This document shows, piece after piece, positions 5,580 through 12,626 of a stretch of 21,672 bases of DNA. The DNA comes from Fibrobacter sp. (GTDB lineage Bacteria > Fibrobacterota > Fibrobacteria > Fibrobacterales > Fibrobacteraceae). The DNA lies in the NCBI GenBank assembly GCA_017550445.1, contig JAFZOV010000138.1:1-21672 (forward strand). The letters run 5' to 3'. The notes beneath the pieces are model-generated. The model was not told the origin of the DNA. It searched no databases and saw only the letters and a program-made list of their open reading frames with translations. A program made the translations under genes and the position numbers. How positions within the stretch are numbered: the first letter of the stretch is position 1; every line of letters begins with the position of its first letter.

Positions 5580-7310
5580 TCAGATTTTCTTGAGCACGAG
5601 CAAGTGGCCGGGAGCCTTGGCTGGGTCTAGGCGAACAAAGTTCTTGTTGCCACGCCACACGAAACTTTCGTCGGTAATCAAGTCGCGCAAGAAGAAGAAC
5701 GAATCGTCGTTCAGGCCGAGCTTTCTCATGTCGAGTTCCACCATGCCTTCCTGGGCGTTGTCCATGTCCATATTGCATACGCACAAGATAACGTCTTCAC
5801 CGGACTTCTTGGAGTAGACCATCAGCTGGTCGTTGGCACAGTAATGGAAGTCGAGGTTGTCGTATTCCTGCAGGGCGACATGTTCCTGACGGGCAGTGTT
5901 CACGCGGCGCACAAAGTCCTGAATGCCGGGGCCTGCCCAGTTGTGAACCTTGTACTGGTATTTTTCGCTGTCCTGCAGTTCTTCTTTGATGGGGCTTGGA
6001 ATGTTTTCGCAGAGCTCATAGCCGTTGTACATGCCTGTAAGGCTACTGAGCGTACCGGCGAGGAAGTAGCGCTGCTTGAAGGCGTTCGGGCCCTTGTAGG
6101 CGAGGTACTTCGGGAAAATGTCCGGAGTCGTCGGGAAGAAGATGCCGCGCATGTATTCCTTGGCGTCAGACTGCGTGAGTTCCTTGAGGTACTGTTCGAA
6201 TTCCCACTTGGCGCTGCGCCAGGCGAAGTAAGTGTAGCTCATATCGAAGCCGGACTTCGCCAGGCGATGCATCATCTTCGGGCGTGTGAAGGCTTCAGCG
6301 AGGAATACGAGTTCCGGGCGCTTTTCCTTGACATCTGCAATCAGCCATTCCCAGAACGGGAAGGGCTTGGTATGCGGGTTGTCGATACGGAAAATTTCAA
6401 CACCCTTGTCGGCCCAGAACAAGATAATGTTTTCGATTTCCTGCCACAGGGCCTTGTAGTTCTTGTTGTAGTAGTCGAACGGGTAAATGTCTTCGTACTT
6501 CTTGGGCGGGTTTTCGGCAAACTTGATGCTGCCATCGGGTTCGTGGTAGAACCATTCCGGGTGTGATTTTACATACGGGTGGTCGGGGCTGCAGTTCAAG
6601 GCGATGTCGAGTGCCAAGCGGAGACCCTTCTTGCGGGCAGCTTTGGCGAAATGCTCGAAGTCCTTCATCGTTCCAAGTTCGGGGTCCACGTCGTAGTGGC
6701 CGCCGTTCTTGTTGCCGACAGCGTACGGACAACCTGGTTCGAGCGGCTTGCCCTTCTTGTCGACTTTGGCGTGCAGGGCGTTGTTTGCACCTTTGCGGTT
6801 GGTGACGCCAATCGGGTGAATCGGTACCAGGTAAACGGTATCGAAGCCGAGACCGGCAATGTAGTCGAGCTGGTTTTCGCAGTCCTTCCAGGTGGCGCTC
6901 TTGGTCGGGTCGGTACCCTGGCTCTTGGGCCACATTTCGTACCATGTGCCGATGCGGGAGTACGAAGGATCCACGCGGAGCTTCATTACGGGGCTTTCGG
7001 TCGGTTCGTCCTTGGGCTCAATGGTCCAGGCGCAAATCTTGTATTCGTAGTAGCCGATATTGTTGACCGTGAAGGAGCCTTCCCACTGGTCGTTATCGAC
7101 AAAGTGCATGGGAGCCTTTTCCCATTTTTTCTTGGAGTCGTGGCGGTAGAAAATCGCCGCGTCATACTTTTCATGGCTGTGGCGGAAAATGTCTGCGGTA
7201 AGCGTGACGGTGTCGCCAGGTTCACGCTTAAGCATAAAACGCCCGCCTTCAATCTGGGGGCGAATGTTCTCGATAACGAGATTGTCTTTACGGGTAGGAA
7301 TAGTTGCCAT
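5580..7310 (-). CDS. glgE: Alpha-1,4-glucan:maltose-1-phosphate maltosyltransferase GlgE (GH13)
   Basis: GlgE transfers maltosyl units from alpha-maltose-1-phosphate onto alpha-1,4-glucans and so builds cytoplasmic glycogen-like polymer. The strongest evidence is the GlgE-type GH13 active site: EIFRIDNPHTKPFPFWEW (nucleophile Asp about residue 310) and LVFLAEAFTRPKMM (acid/base Glu about 339). It also has GTWYEMWPKS and YLVPIHPIG at the barrel entry, and GHYDVDPELGT and LDIALNCSPDHPY in the middle. An N-terminal beta-sandwich of about 115 residues precedes the barrel, and a C-terminal beta domain ends in HLLVLKKI. At 576 aa it is shorter than the roughly 650-700 aa typical of actinobacterial GlgE, mainly at the N-terminus. 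It starts 19 nt after the KDT lipoprotein gene and is probably cotranscribed with it. No TreS, Pep2 or GlgM gene is in the window. Confidence 0.92.
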   Translation of the reverse strand: MATIPTRKDNLVIENIRPQIEGGRFMLKREPGDTVTLTADIFRHSHEKYDAAIFYRHDSKKKWEKAPMHFVDNDQWEGSFTVNNIGYYEYKICAWTIEPKDEPTESPVMKLRVDPSYSRIGTWYEMWPKSQGTDPTKSATWKDCENQLDYIAGLGFDTVYLVPIHPIGVTNRKGANNALHAKVDKKGKPLEPGCPYAVGNKNGGHYDVDPELGTMKDFEHFAKAARKKGLRLALDIALNCSPDHPYVKSHPEWFYHEPDGSIKFAENPPKKYEDIYPFDYYNKNYKALWQEIENIILFWADKGVEIFRIDNPHTKPFPFWEWLIADVKEKRPELVFLAEAFTRPKMMHRLAKSGFDMSYTYFAWRSAKWEFEQYLKELTQSDAKEYMRGIFFPTTPDIFPKYLAYKGPNAFKQRYFLAGTLSSLTGMYNGYELCENIPSPIKEELQDSEKYQYKVHNWAGPGIQDFVRRVNTARQEHVALQEYDNLDFHYCANDQLMVYSKKSGEDVILCVCNMDMDNAQEGMVELDMRKLGLNDDSFFFLRDLITDESFVWRGNKNFVRLDPAKAPGHLLVLKKI

Positions 7311-7329
7311 AGTGGCCTAAATTTAGAAT

Positions 7330-8739
7330 TTATTCCAGGCGGATGACTTGAACTTCTTTAATCCAGAAGGTTCGTTCGGATCCGCCCAGGTTCAGTTCGA
7401 ACCTTGCGAAGGGATCGCTCACTTCGGGAATAAAGGTGATTGCTACAGAATGGCCTGTTGTCTGGACCTGAACATGTTCCTGGAAACCGATGGTTTCGTA
7501 GGTGTTGTACGAACCGATTCTGGCGGTGATTTGGCCTTCTTCACTGGACCAAATCGTGAACACGCACTGGTACCTTACGCCGGCAATCAAGGCCACGTTT
7601 TCTTGAATCAGCTGGACGCTGTAGGAGTGGCTGCCGCCTTCCGTAACGTCTACTTGCATGATCCGTTCTTTAGTGCCCTTCTCGATGATTACCGTCGTGT
7701 CGGCCTTGCCGCTGAACTGGTTCATTAAAATCCAATCGGTGGTAAACGGTGACTGGAAATTTCCGTTGATAATCGTATTTTCATGGGGCTTTGCGGCAAT
7801 GCCTTCCCATATGTCCATAACATAGTCAGAAATGGAATCGCCTTCTGCTGTCTTGTAGTCGTAGCGGAGCGACTGGAAACTCGGAACAAATTGGCTGTTC
7901 AGTTTTTCCCACAAGTCGGCGTTGTTCTTGGCGTCGATTCGAATCGTCTTGTCCTTGCCGATTTCTGCCGTAGAGAAGTCAATATCCTTGATGAACGTCT
8001 TGACGCGGAATATTACGGACAAGTTTGCCTTGCCGCCCGCAGTGTCGAGCTGCGAGTAATGGTAGCGGAGCATGAACGACTGGAAGTTCGAAAGACTGTA
8101 CACGAACGGAACGTATTTGTCGTCAACCTTGGCCCGTCCGTAAATGGCGGCGGACTTGCTGGGGCTAAAGGAAACTCCCATTTCTTTGAGGTAGCCTTCT
8201 TCTTGCAGGTCGATGTCCTTGAAATGATCCTTGACGGCCGATCCCTGGGTAAACGAGATTTCCAGTGTTTCGTTAGGCTTGTTTTCGTAAGGCCAAAGTT
8301 GCAAGCCGACAACGGGGTCGACAAACACGGTGGTATAATAGTAGCTGGAGAACGAACGCAGTTCTGTCAGAACCAGCGAGAAGGAATCCAGCAGGACCGC
8401 TTCGTCCTTTTCTGTTTCCTTGGCGAGAGCCTTGCGCTTCGTTTCGGAATAGTCTACAGAGAATTCTGCAACAAGCGGAAGAGCGGGCTGCTTCTTGAAG
8501 GAGGTGTCCTTGTTCGAAGTATCCTTAACAGTCGTGTCCTTGATGATGGTATCTTTAGTCGATGTGTCCTTGACTGAGGTATCCTTATCCGTTGTATCTT
8601 TCCCGACGGTGTCAATATCGGCAAGCGACGGGTTGCCAATTTCGATACCGGTCATGGACTTGTCATTGGAACAAGCTACCAAAGACAAAAACAAAGCGGC
8701 GTAAGCGGCAATCGATGCTATGGACAAAAAGAATTTCAT
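7330..8739 (-). CDS. Lipoprotein with KDT repeats and C-terminal CBM4/9-like domain
   Basis: A 469-aa predicted outer-envelope lipoprotein. The signal peptide ends in the lipobox LVAC, with the acylated Cys at residue 23. Seven tandem 5-residue repeats of KDT(S/T)x type follow (residues 47-81), giving a flexible charged linker. The middle region (about 90-330) is unrecognised. The last 130 residues begin NTIINGNFQSPFTTDWILMN and have the N-G-N-F...W pattern and beta-rich ending (FWIKEVQVIRLE) of CBM4/9-like jelly-roll domains, so carbohydrate binding is possible. I chose ATG 8739 over GTG 8742 because GAGGAG lies 4 nt before the ATG. The ATG overlaps the TGA of the upstream TIGR02147 gene. 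Such lipoproteins often sit beside TIGR02147 genes in Fibrobacter, as far as I recall. Function is unproven. Confidence 0.82.
   Translation of the reverse strand: MKFFLSIASIAAYAALFLSLVACSNDKSMTGIEIGNPSLADIDTVGKDTTDKDTSVKDTSTKDTIIKDTTVKDTSNKDTSFKKQPALPLVAEFSVDYSETKRKALAKETEKDEAVLLDSFSLVLTELRSFSSYYYTTVFVDPVVGLQLWPYENKPNETLEISFTQGSAVKDHFKDIDLQEEGYLKEMGVSFSPSKSAAIYGRAKVDDKYVPFVYSLSNFQSFMLRYHYSQLDTAGGKANLSVIFRVKTFIKDIDFSTAEIGKDKTIRIDAKNNADLWEKLNSQFVPSFQSLRYDYKTAEGDSISDYVMDIWEGIAAKPHENTIINGNFQSPFTTDWILMNQFSGKADTTVIIEKGTKERIMQVDVTEGGSHSYSVQLIQENVALIAGVRYQCVFTIWSSEEGQITARIGSYNTYETIGFQEHVQVQTTGHSVAITFIPEVSDPFARFELNLGGSERTFWIKEVQVIRLE
8497..8601 (-). repeat. 15-bp tandem repeat coding for (KDTSx)n in the lipoprotein
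   Basis: Seven consecutive degenerate 15-bp units encode KDTTD, KDTSV, KDTST, KDTII, KDTTV, KDTSN and KDTSF. The third base and the last two residues vary, so the array is old rather than freshly expanded. It forms a hydrophilic spacer just after the lipidated N-terminus. Confidence 0.8.
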
Positions 8740-9611
8740 CACACTCCTCGGGTCAAGGGGAAGAGCTGAATGTTGATTTGCACAACATCTTCTGCTTCTC
8801 CGGCTTTTGCAGAGAAATCTAGTAGTTCTTTTCGCATTAGTTGTAAATGTTTTTTCAAATTGGGGAAATCTGAGCGCCTAATTCCAAAAGTGAGCGCAGA
8901 AATGTCCCTTTCGGTCCCCGGAAGGTCTGCAAGCATGGTGGCCGAGAGTTTGAGCATCTGGAAATGGTACATCTTGACCATCATGTCCTGCACTTCGTCA
9001 TCGGTCGTAATCAGGGGGTCGCGCTGGCGGTATCCGTTGGCGGTCTTGATTAGAAGTCCCAGTTCCAAGAGCAACTGGAGCGATTCGGTGACCTGGGCGG
9101 GGGTAACGAGCCCGCGGAGCTTTTTAGAAATTAAGTCGGGAATGGGCCTGAAATCCTTGAGCCCTACCATTTCAAGAATTACGGAGTGGTGCCATTCCTG
9201 GAAGATACGGAATTGAGCCTTGTCCATCTTGTGCAGCTTGGAACGGGGGCTGGCCTTGATGAGCTGGGCGTAGTAAATTTGCTTGTCGGCGTCGGTTTGG
9301 GCCTGGTTGAAGAACACGAGGCTTTCGAAATAGGCGGCACGTTGGTTTTCGAGACCCAGACCATGAATAAGCTTGGTGACCGTGTTTTTGGTAATGTTGC
9401 GTTTGCCGTCAATAGCAAGTTTTAAGTGGGCGTGGCTAGAAAGCCCTGCCTTCTCGGCAAAGAACCGCAAACTGAAAGCGGTCGAGGTTTTCTTTTTATA
9501 CTCGTAATAATCACGCAAGAATACCCTGTAGTTCGTGTACTGCAGGATATCCGGTTCTACGAGTTTCTGCTTTTCTCCATTTTCCATATTAAAAAAAATA
9601 GAAGAATTCAC
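8739..9611 (-). CDS. TIGR02147/DUF4423 family protein, probable transcriptional regulator
   Basis: Member of the TIGR02147 family, an expanded paralogous group in Fibrobacter, also known from Bdellovibrio-like bacteria. The N-terminal part (ILQYTNYRVFLRDYYEYKKK, then FSLRFFAEKAGLSSHAHLKL and ITKNTVTKLIHGLGL) looks like a helix-turn-helix module. The remainder (EWHHSVILEM, LITPAQVTESLQLLLELGLL-like winged segment, then the ISALTFGIRRSDFPNLKKHL end) matches the DUF4423 layout. No signal peptide or membrane helix is seen, so it is probably cytoplasmic. The frame opens with GTG 9611. ATG at 9587 is an equally possible start, as neither has a clear Shine-Dalgarno. Its stop overlaps the lipoprotein start (TGATG), which suggests that it controls or is coexpressed with that lipoprotein and glgE. 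Confidence 0.88.
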   Translation of the reverse strand: MNSSIFFNMENGEKQKLVEPDILQYTNYRVFLRDYYEYKKKTSTAFSLRFFAEKAGLSSHAHLKLAIDGKRNITKNTVTKLIHGLGLENQRAAYFESLVFFNQAQTDADKQIYYAQLIKASPRSKLHKMDKAQFRIFQEWHHSVILEMVGLKDFRPIPDLISKKLRGLVTPAQVTESLQLLLELGLLIKTANGYRQRDPLITTDDEVQDMMVKMYHFQMLKLSATMLADLPGTERDISALTFGIRRSDFPNLKKHLQLMRKELLDFSAKAGEAEDVVQINIQLFPLTRGV

Positions 9612-9621
9612 CCCTGAAAAA

Positions 9622-9629
9622 CAAATATA
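9622..9629 (-). promoter_or_regulatory. Candidate -10 element (TATATTTG) of the TIGR02147-lipoprotein-glgE operon
   Basis: TATATTTG fits the TAnnTTTG form of FCB-group promoters and lies 10 bp before the GTG at 9611. No good TTGAC-like -35 sits 17-18 nt upstream, so support is partial. A start from this box would favour translation from the ATG at 9587. Confidence 0.35.
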
Positions 9630-9659
9630 TTTTAAGATTCCCGTTTACCCTAGTAACCA

Positions 9660-10262
9660 TTAGTAAACATCGCGGGAAAGTAGCGAAAAACGCCTGTGAT
9701 CCACGAATTTGCCGTTTATTAGCTCATAATCGCGGTTTATGCCCTCTTCCATGAACCCGCAGCGGTTGGCGACGGCGGCACTTTTGCCATTGTGGACAGA
9801 GACTAAAAGTTCAAGGCGGTTGAGCTTTAGGTGCTCGAATGCGAATTTGATGATGAGTTTTACCGATTCGGTCATCAGGCCTTGCCCGGTAAACGTTTTG
9901 GCAAGCCAGTAGCTTAAGGTGGCGGAATGGTTTCGCAGGTTCACGTCCATCATGATGGATCCGGCGAACTCTCCTTCGGGATCGGTGGGCGAGTTCTTGA
10001 AAATGAGCCAGCAACCGCCTTGGCCGAATCGTTCGTTCAATACCCACGACCGGATTCTTTTCTTGAGGTCGAAAATGTCGGTTTCGGGAATCCATGGAAG
10101 GTGTTCGGCCAAGAAGTCGCGGGAACCTTCAATGGTAGCGAAGACGTTTTCTGCCGAAGCTGCCCCTGCAGCGTTTTCACGAACGCCTTTCAGCGTGACC
10201 AGCTTTCCCTTGAGGGTTGCAGTCTCGAACGCCTCGGTGAAAAAATCTTCATAATTATCCAT
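9660..10262 (-). CDS. GNAT family N-acetyltransferase (RimJ/RimL type)
   Basis: A 200-aa acyltransferase of the RimJ/RimL-like GNAT group, which uses acetyl-CoA to acetylate amino groups of proteins or small molecules. The substrate cannot be told from sequence. Visible motifs are FAGSIMMDVNLRNHSATLSY (beta4), YWLAKTFTGQGLMTESVKLI (the acetyl-CoA pyrophosphate loop Q-x-x-G/A, here TGQGLMTE), NRLELLVSVHNGKSAAVANR (beta5 and the N.xS...A motif) and CGFMEEGINRDYELINGKFV at the end. ATG 10262 has no clear Shine-Dalgarno. The gene follows the tRNA-Leu terminator by 28 bp, so its promoter must be very short-range, or transcription leaks through the terminator. Confidence 0.9.
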   Translation of the reverse strand: MDNYEDFFTEAFETATLKGKLVTLKGVRENAAGAASAENVFATIEGSRDFLAEHLPWIPETDIFDLKKRIRSWVLNERFGQGGCWLIFKNSPTDPEGEFAGSIMMDVNLRNHSATLSYWLAKTFTGQGLMTESVKLIIKFAFEHLKLNRLELLVSVHNGKSAAVANRCGFMEEGINRDYELINGKFVDHRRFSLLSRDVY

Positions 10263-10290
10263 GAGGGGGAAGATAGAAAAAGGTGAGAAT

Positions 10291-10323
10291 AAAAAAAACC
10301 GTCGAATTGCTTCGACGGTTTTT
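10291..10323 (-). terminator. Rho-independent terminator of tRNA-Leu
   Basis: AAAACCGTCGAA (10295-10306) pairs perfectly with TTCGACGGTTTT (10311-10322) around a TTGC loop. On the minus strand it is followed by a run of eight Ts (complement of A8 at 10291-10298). It begins 4 bp after the tRNA 3' end. Confidence 0.88.
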
Positions 10324-10326
10324 CAG

Positions 10327-10410
10327 TGCGGATGAAAGGACTTGAACCTTCATGCCCTTGCAGGCACTAGAACCTGAATCTAGCGTGTCTACCAGTTCCA
10401 CCACATCCGC
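10327..10410 (-). tRNA. tRNA-Leu (anticodon CAG)
   Basis: An 84-nt class II tRNA. The acceptor stem is GCGGATG/CATCCGC with discriminator A. The D-arm contains AACTGGTAGAC. The anticodon stem CTAGA/TCTAG encloses the loop TTCAGGT, giving anticodon CAG, which reads CUG. A variable arm TGCC...GGCA and a T-arm with GGTTCAAGTCC follow. CCA is not encoded; CTG follows the discriminator base. It has its own promoter upstream and terminator downstream, so it is a stand-alone transcription unit between the hydrolase and GNAT genes. Confidence 0.97.
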
Positions 10411-10423
10411 GTGGGGTAAGCCA

Positions 10424-10452
10424 AATTTTGAAATTTTTGCCCTCTTTGTCAA
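10424..10452 (-). promoter_or_regulatory. Promoter of tRNA-Leu
   Basis: On the minus strand TTGACA (10452-10447), a 17-nt spacer and AAAATT (10429-10424), followed by TGGC, lie 13 bp before the tRNA 5' end. The -35 is a perfect consensus. The AAATTTGGC context around the -10 recurs in the promoter at 18131. Confidence 0.7.
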
Positions 10453-10455
10453 GGG

Positions 10456-11205
10456 TTATTTGGAAAAAATCTCCAAAATCCAGTCTTTGTGCTTGTTTTG
10501 CCAATAGCTCCAATCGTGTTCGCCCTGGGGGTCGAACTTGAGGTCGCAATTGGTATCTACGGCTTTGCAGAATTCCTGGATCCAGGGAACGCTCTTTTCG
10601 GTGGGGTATAGCCGGTCGGCTCCGCCTTGGATAAATCTCCAGCGGCCTTTTTTTAGGGCGGGTTGCCCTGCGACCTGTGCCGCCGGTCCGAGGGATTCGC
10701 CATAAGAACTTATGAGAATGCGGTCTTTGATTTTACGTTTGCCCCAGAGGGAGTAGGCGATTACTCCAAGAGCACCGTCCGAGATTCCGATCAGCGAAAT
10801 TTCGTCGATGTCTTTTTTCTGGCGTTTGGCGAGGCTGTCCAGGGCGTCATCGACGGCCTCGATGGTGGTAGGTTCGGCCCAGTGGTTTTGCTTGCAGGCC
10901 GAGGCGCTCACTATGGTATAGTCCGGTAACATTTTAGAAAGTGCCCCGCCGGCCACGAGCCCTTTTTGGCAGTTGCCGCTTGTCATGCCACCGTGAAACC
11001 AGACGACGGTTCCGGCGGAGGGTTGGTTCTTTTTTGAAATGGAGCGCCAGACTCCGACAGGCATGTCGCTTGAAAGGCTTGTTGCCGGGAACATGATAGA
11101 GGCGTTATCAAACTTAGAGGGACGCTTGATTCGCAATGTGTCCGATGGCGCATTTGCAAAGCAAAATGCTGCTAGTAATAAAATCAGGATGGATTGCTTC
11201 GTCAC
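10456..11205 (-). CDS. Secreted alpha/beta-hydrolase (esterase-like)
   Basis: A 249-aa predicted periplasmic or secreted alpha/beta-hydrolase. The N-terminus is a signal peptide (VTKQSILILLLAAFCFANA). TVVWFHGGM at about 66-74 is the oxyanion-hole HGG region. LIGISDGALG has the nucleophile elbow G-I-S-D-G with Ser about 142. GGADRLYP and GEHDWSYW near the C-terminus are consistent with the acid and the catalytic histidine. The natural substrate is unknown; feruloyl/acetyl-xylan esterase-like or general carboxylesterase activity would be guesses. The GTG start at 11205 is preferred because GAGGAA lies 6 nt upstream; a TTG 5 codons earlier is less likely. The start codon, ribosome binding site and first five codons lie inside a dispersed palindromic repeat (11190-11225). 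Confidence 0.82.
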   Translation of the reverse strand: MTKQSILILLLAAFCFANAPSDTLRIKRPSKFDNASIMFPATSLSSDMPVGVWRSISKKNQPSAGTVVWFHGGMTSGNCQKGLVAGGALSKMLPDYTIVSASACKQNHWAEPTTIEAVDDALDSLAKRQKKDIDEISLIGISDGALGVIAYSLWGKRKIKDRILISSYGESLGPAAQVAGQPALKKGRWRFIQGGADRLYPTEKSVPWIQEFCKAVDTNCDLKFDPQGEHDWSYWQNKHKDWILEIFSK

Positions 11206-11225
11206 GTTCGTTCCTCGCAATGACG
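11190..11225. repeat. Dispersed palindromic repeat ('CGTCATTGCGAGGAACGAA' type)
   Basis: Read on the minus strand it runs CGTCATTGCGAGGAACGAAC then GTGACGAAGCAATCC. The arms ATTGCGAGGAACG and CGTGACGAAGCAAT are near-complementary. Repeats of this form are familiar from intergenic regions of many bacteria. Here the element contributes the Shine-Dalgarno (GAGGA), the GTG start and the first codons of the alpha/beta-hydrolase. Confidence 0.65.
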
Positions 11226-11262
11226 TTTTGCTTGCTGCTAACTATGTCCTGCCAACTGCCTA

Positions 11263-11781
11263 CTACTTTCTTTTCTTTACGATCCACAGGATGAACAGTG
11301 TAATCGAAGCGAGAGCCAGGGCGAGGACTATGGAGCAGCCGATGAAAGCGTGGTAGACTTGGTAGTCGATTACCAGCGTGTCAAAATCCATTTCGCCGTC
11401 GGTGGAGGCCAGACTGTGGACTATGAAAGTGTGGTCGTCGATGCGGCTTGCCGAAATTTCAAGAGGTATATCGCCTGCATTACGGCTTGCAAAGCTGTAC
11501 CATTCGGCCATGTTGTCCAGAATGTCTGCCGAGGCGTACAGGATAAAGTTCGCCTGGTCGTCGCCGTTGATCTGGAAAATGGTCTTGTCGAAAAAGGGAA
11601 TATTGCTTCCGCCAAAGATACTGGGAATAGCGGCATGCGAAACCGTTCCGTAGAACAGGTGTTCTTCTTGCATCAGGCCCTTGAGGGCGGGCATCAGGTA
11701 CGACGTGAGCCACCCTGCCAAAAACATCAGCAACAGAGAAAAATTCAGAAGGGCCGGTTTTCTAGAAGTAAAGAATCGCAT
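11263..11781 (-). CDS. Membrane protein of unknown function (172 aa, two helices)
   Basis: Not recognised. A basic N-terminus is followed by a transmembrane helix (about 12-31, LNFSLLLMFLAGWLTSYLMP). A periplasmic loop of about 110 residues comes next, rich in short beta-like stretches (ANFILYASADILDNMAEWYS; DHTFIVHSLAST). A second helix (about 143-166) ends in the basic tail VKKRK. Topology is therefore in-out-in. AAGGA lies just upstream of the ATG. It starts 7 nt after the 267-aa gene, which has the same layout, so the two proteins are probably partners. Confidence 0.75.
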   Translation of the reverse strand: MRFFTSRKPALLNFSLLLMFLAGWLTSYLMPALKGLMQEEHLFYGTVSHAAIPSIFGGSNIPFFDKTIFQINGDDQANFILYASADILDNMAEWYSFASRNAGDIPLEISASRIDDHTFIVHSLASTDGEMDFDTLVIDYQVYHAFIGCSIVLALALASITLFILWIVKKRK

Positions 11782-11788
11782 GAGTTCC

Positions 11789-12592
11789 TTATAGCTTGGA
11801 TCTGAAAATAAAGAAGAAAGTCGAAAGCATCAACACCAGAGTCAAAAAGTAGAATGCCATGGGAATTTTAGACTTGAGGGACATTTCTTCGATGTTCTGG
11901 CCCTGGAAAAATTGAATCAGGTCTTCGCTGTACATGACGGCCAGTTCGTTGTTGAATCGGTTCCAGGCGAGGGTCTGTTCCTCGTTTTCTTGCAAAAGGT
12001 TGAAAAGGGCTTCTTTGGTGGAATCGGGGATGGCGTTGACGAGGCTGTCGCCAAGACCTGCCAAGCCGATCATGTAGCCGGCCCAGGCCGAATCCAGGAT
12101 TCCTTGCAGTGGAATTTGGATGTTGGCAGGGAGTGTGGCTGCTTGAATCTTGACGGCCTGCAACTTTTCGAGCCACTGGTGGCGGCTTGTCGCATAGCGG
12201 CGCATGCTCGAAACCTTGGCCAGGACTTCGCGTTCGAAGCGTTCGACGGTTGGGCGCGAGGGCGCCTTGATGCCGATTTGCCGGATATCGTCCATTTCGC
12301 GGGCGAAGGATACGGCAATTTCCCTAAGGGTCATGGTCTGGGCCTGTACAAAGACTGTGTCTATGCCGAAACCGATACGCACCCGTTCCATTCCGCGCAA
12401 GGCGTACGATTCCTGAAGCTGGTAGTCCGACAGAGTCTTGATGTAGCGGGAGTACATGATAATCTGCGGCTTTTGCGAGAAGTAGAATAGAATGGTAAGG
12501 CCGATGGCTACAGCAAGTACCACCCACGCCCAGGGGGAGCGGATTCTTGCGTTAAAGGTATCGGCAATCGATTTGTTCTTTAACTCGAGCAC
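11789..12592 (-). CDS. Membrane protein of unknown function (267 aa, two helices)
   Basis: Not recognised. One transmembrane helix lies near the N-terminus (about 20-38, WAWVVLAVAIGLTILFYFS) and one at the C-terminus (about 243-262), with a short basic end FRSKL. Between them is a periplasmic, mostly helical domain of about 200 residues with many charged residues (LREIAVSFAREMDD; VERFEREVLAKVSSMRRYA), resembling sensor or methyl-accepting-type four-helix regions only in general character. Start is GTG 12592; no clear Shine-Dalgarno. Upstream member of a two-gene unit with the 172-aa protein and divergent from the YwqK-like lipoprotein gene, whose candidate promoter overlaps its first codons. 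Confidence 0.75.
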   Translation of the reverse strand: MLELKNKSIADTFNARIRSPWAWVVLAVAIGLTILFYFSQKPQIIMYSRYIKTLSDYQLQESYALRGMERVRIGFGIDTVFVQAQTMTLREIAVSFAREMDDIRQIGIKAPSRPTVERFEREVLAKVSSMRRYATSRHQWLEKLQAVKIQAATLPANIQIPLQGILDSAWAGYMIGLAGLGDSLVNAIPDSTKEALFNLLQENEEQTLAWNRFNNELAVMYSEDLIQFFQGQNIEEMSLKSKIPMAFYFLTLVLMLSTFFFIFRSKL

Positions 12593-12608
12593 AACTAGAA
12601 ATTACCTT
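12580..12608 (+). promoter_or_regulatory. Candidate promoter of the YwqK-like lipoprotein gene
   Basis: TTAACT (12580-12585), a 17-nt spacer and TACCTTTT (12603-12610) match the TT(G/A)AC-N17-TAnnTTT pattern found at other sites here. Start of transcription would be near 12615, giving a leader of about 12 nt. It overlaps the first codons of the divergent 267-aa gene. Confidence 0.45.
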
Positions 12609-12626
12609 TTTTCTACTTTACCAAGT

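Noticed and set aside
5844..6566. Long plus-strand open frame (240 codons) opposite glgE, and further ones at 6579-7346, 7783-8577 and 16542-17567
   Set aside because: They lie entirely antisense to glgE, the lipoprotein and batD, which have clear motifs. Their products are valine/leucine/glycine-rich without family features, as expected for the reverse frame of biased codons.
10327..10410. tRNA-Leu as an attachment site for an integrated element
   Set aside because: No integrase, no duplicated tRNA 3' end nearby, and the flanking genes look native.
12492..12626. Upstream extension of the YwqK-like lipoprotein frame
   Set aside because: It overlaps the divergent 267-aa gene and its likely promoter. 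A signal peptide with lipobox at the right distance begins at 12627.
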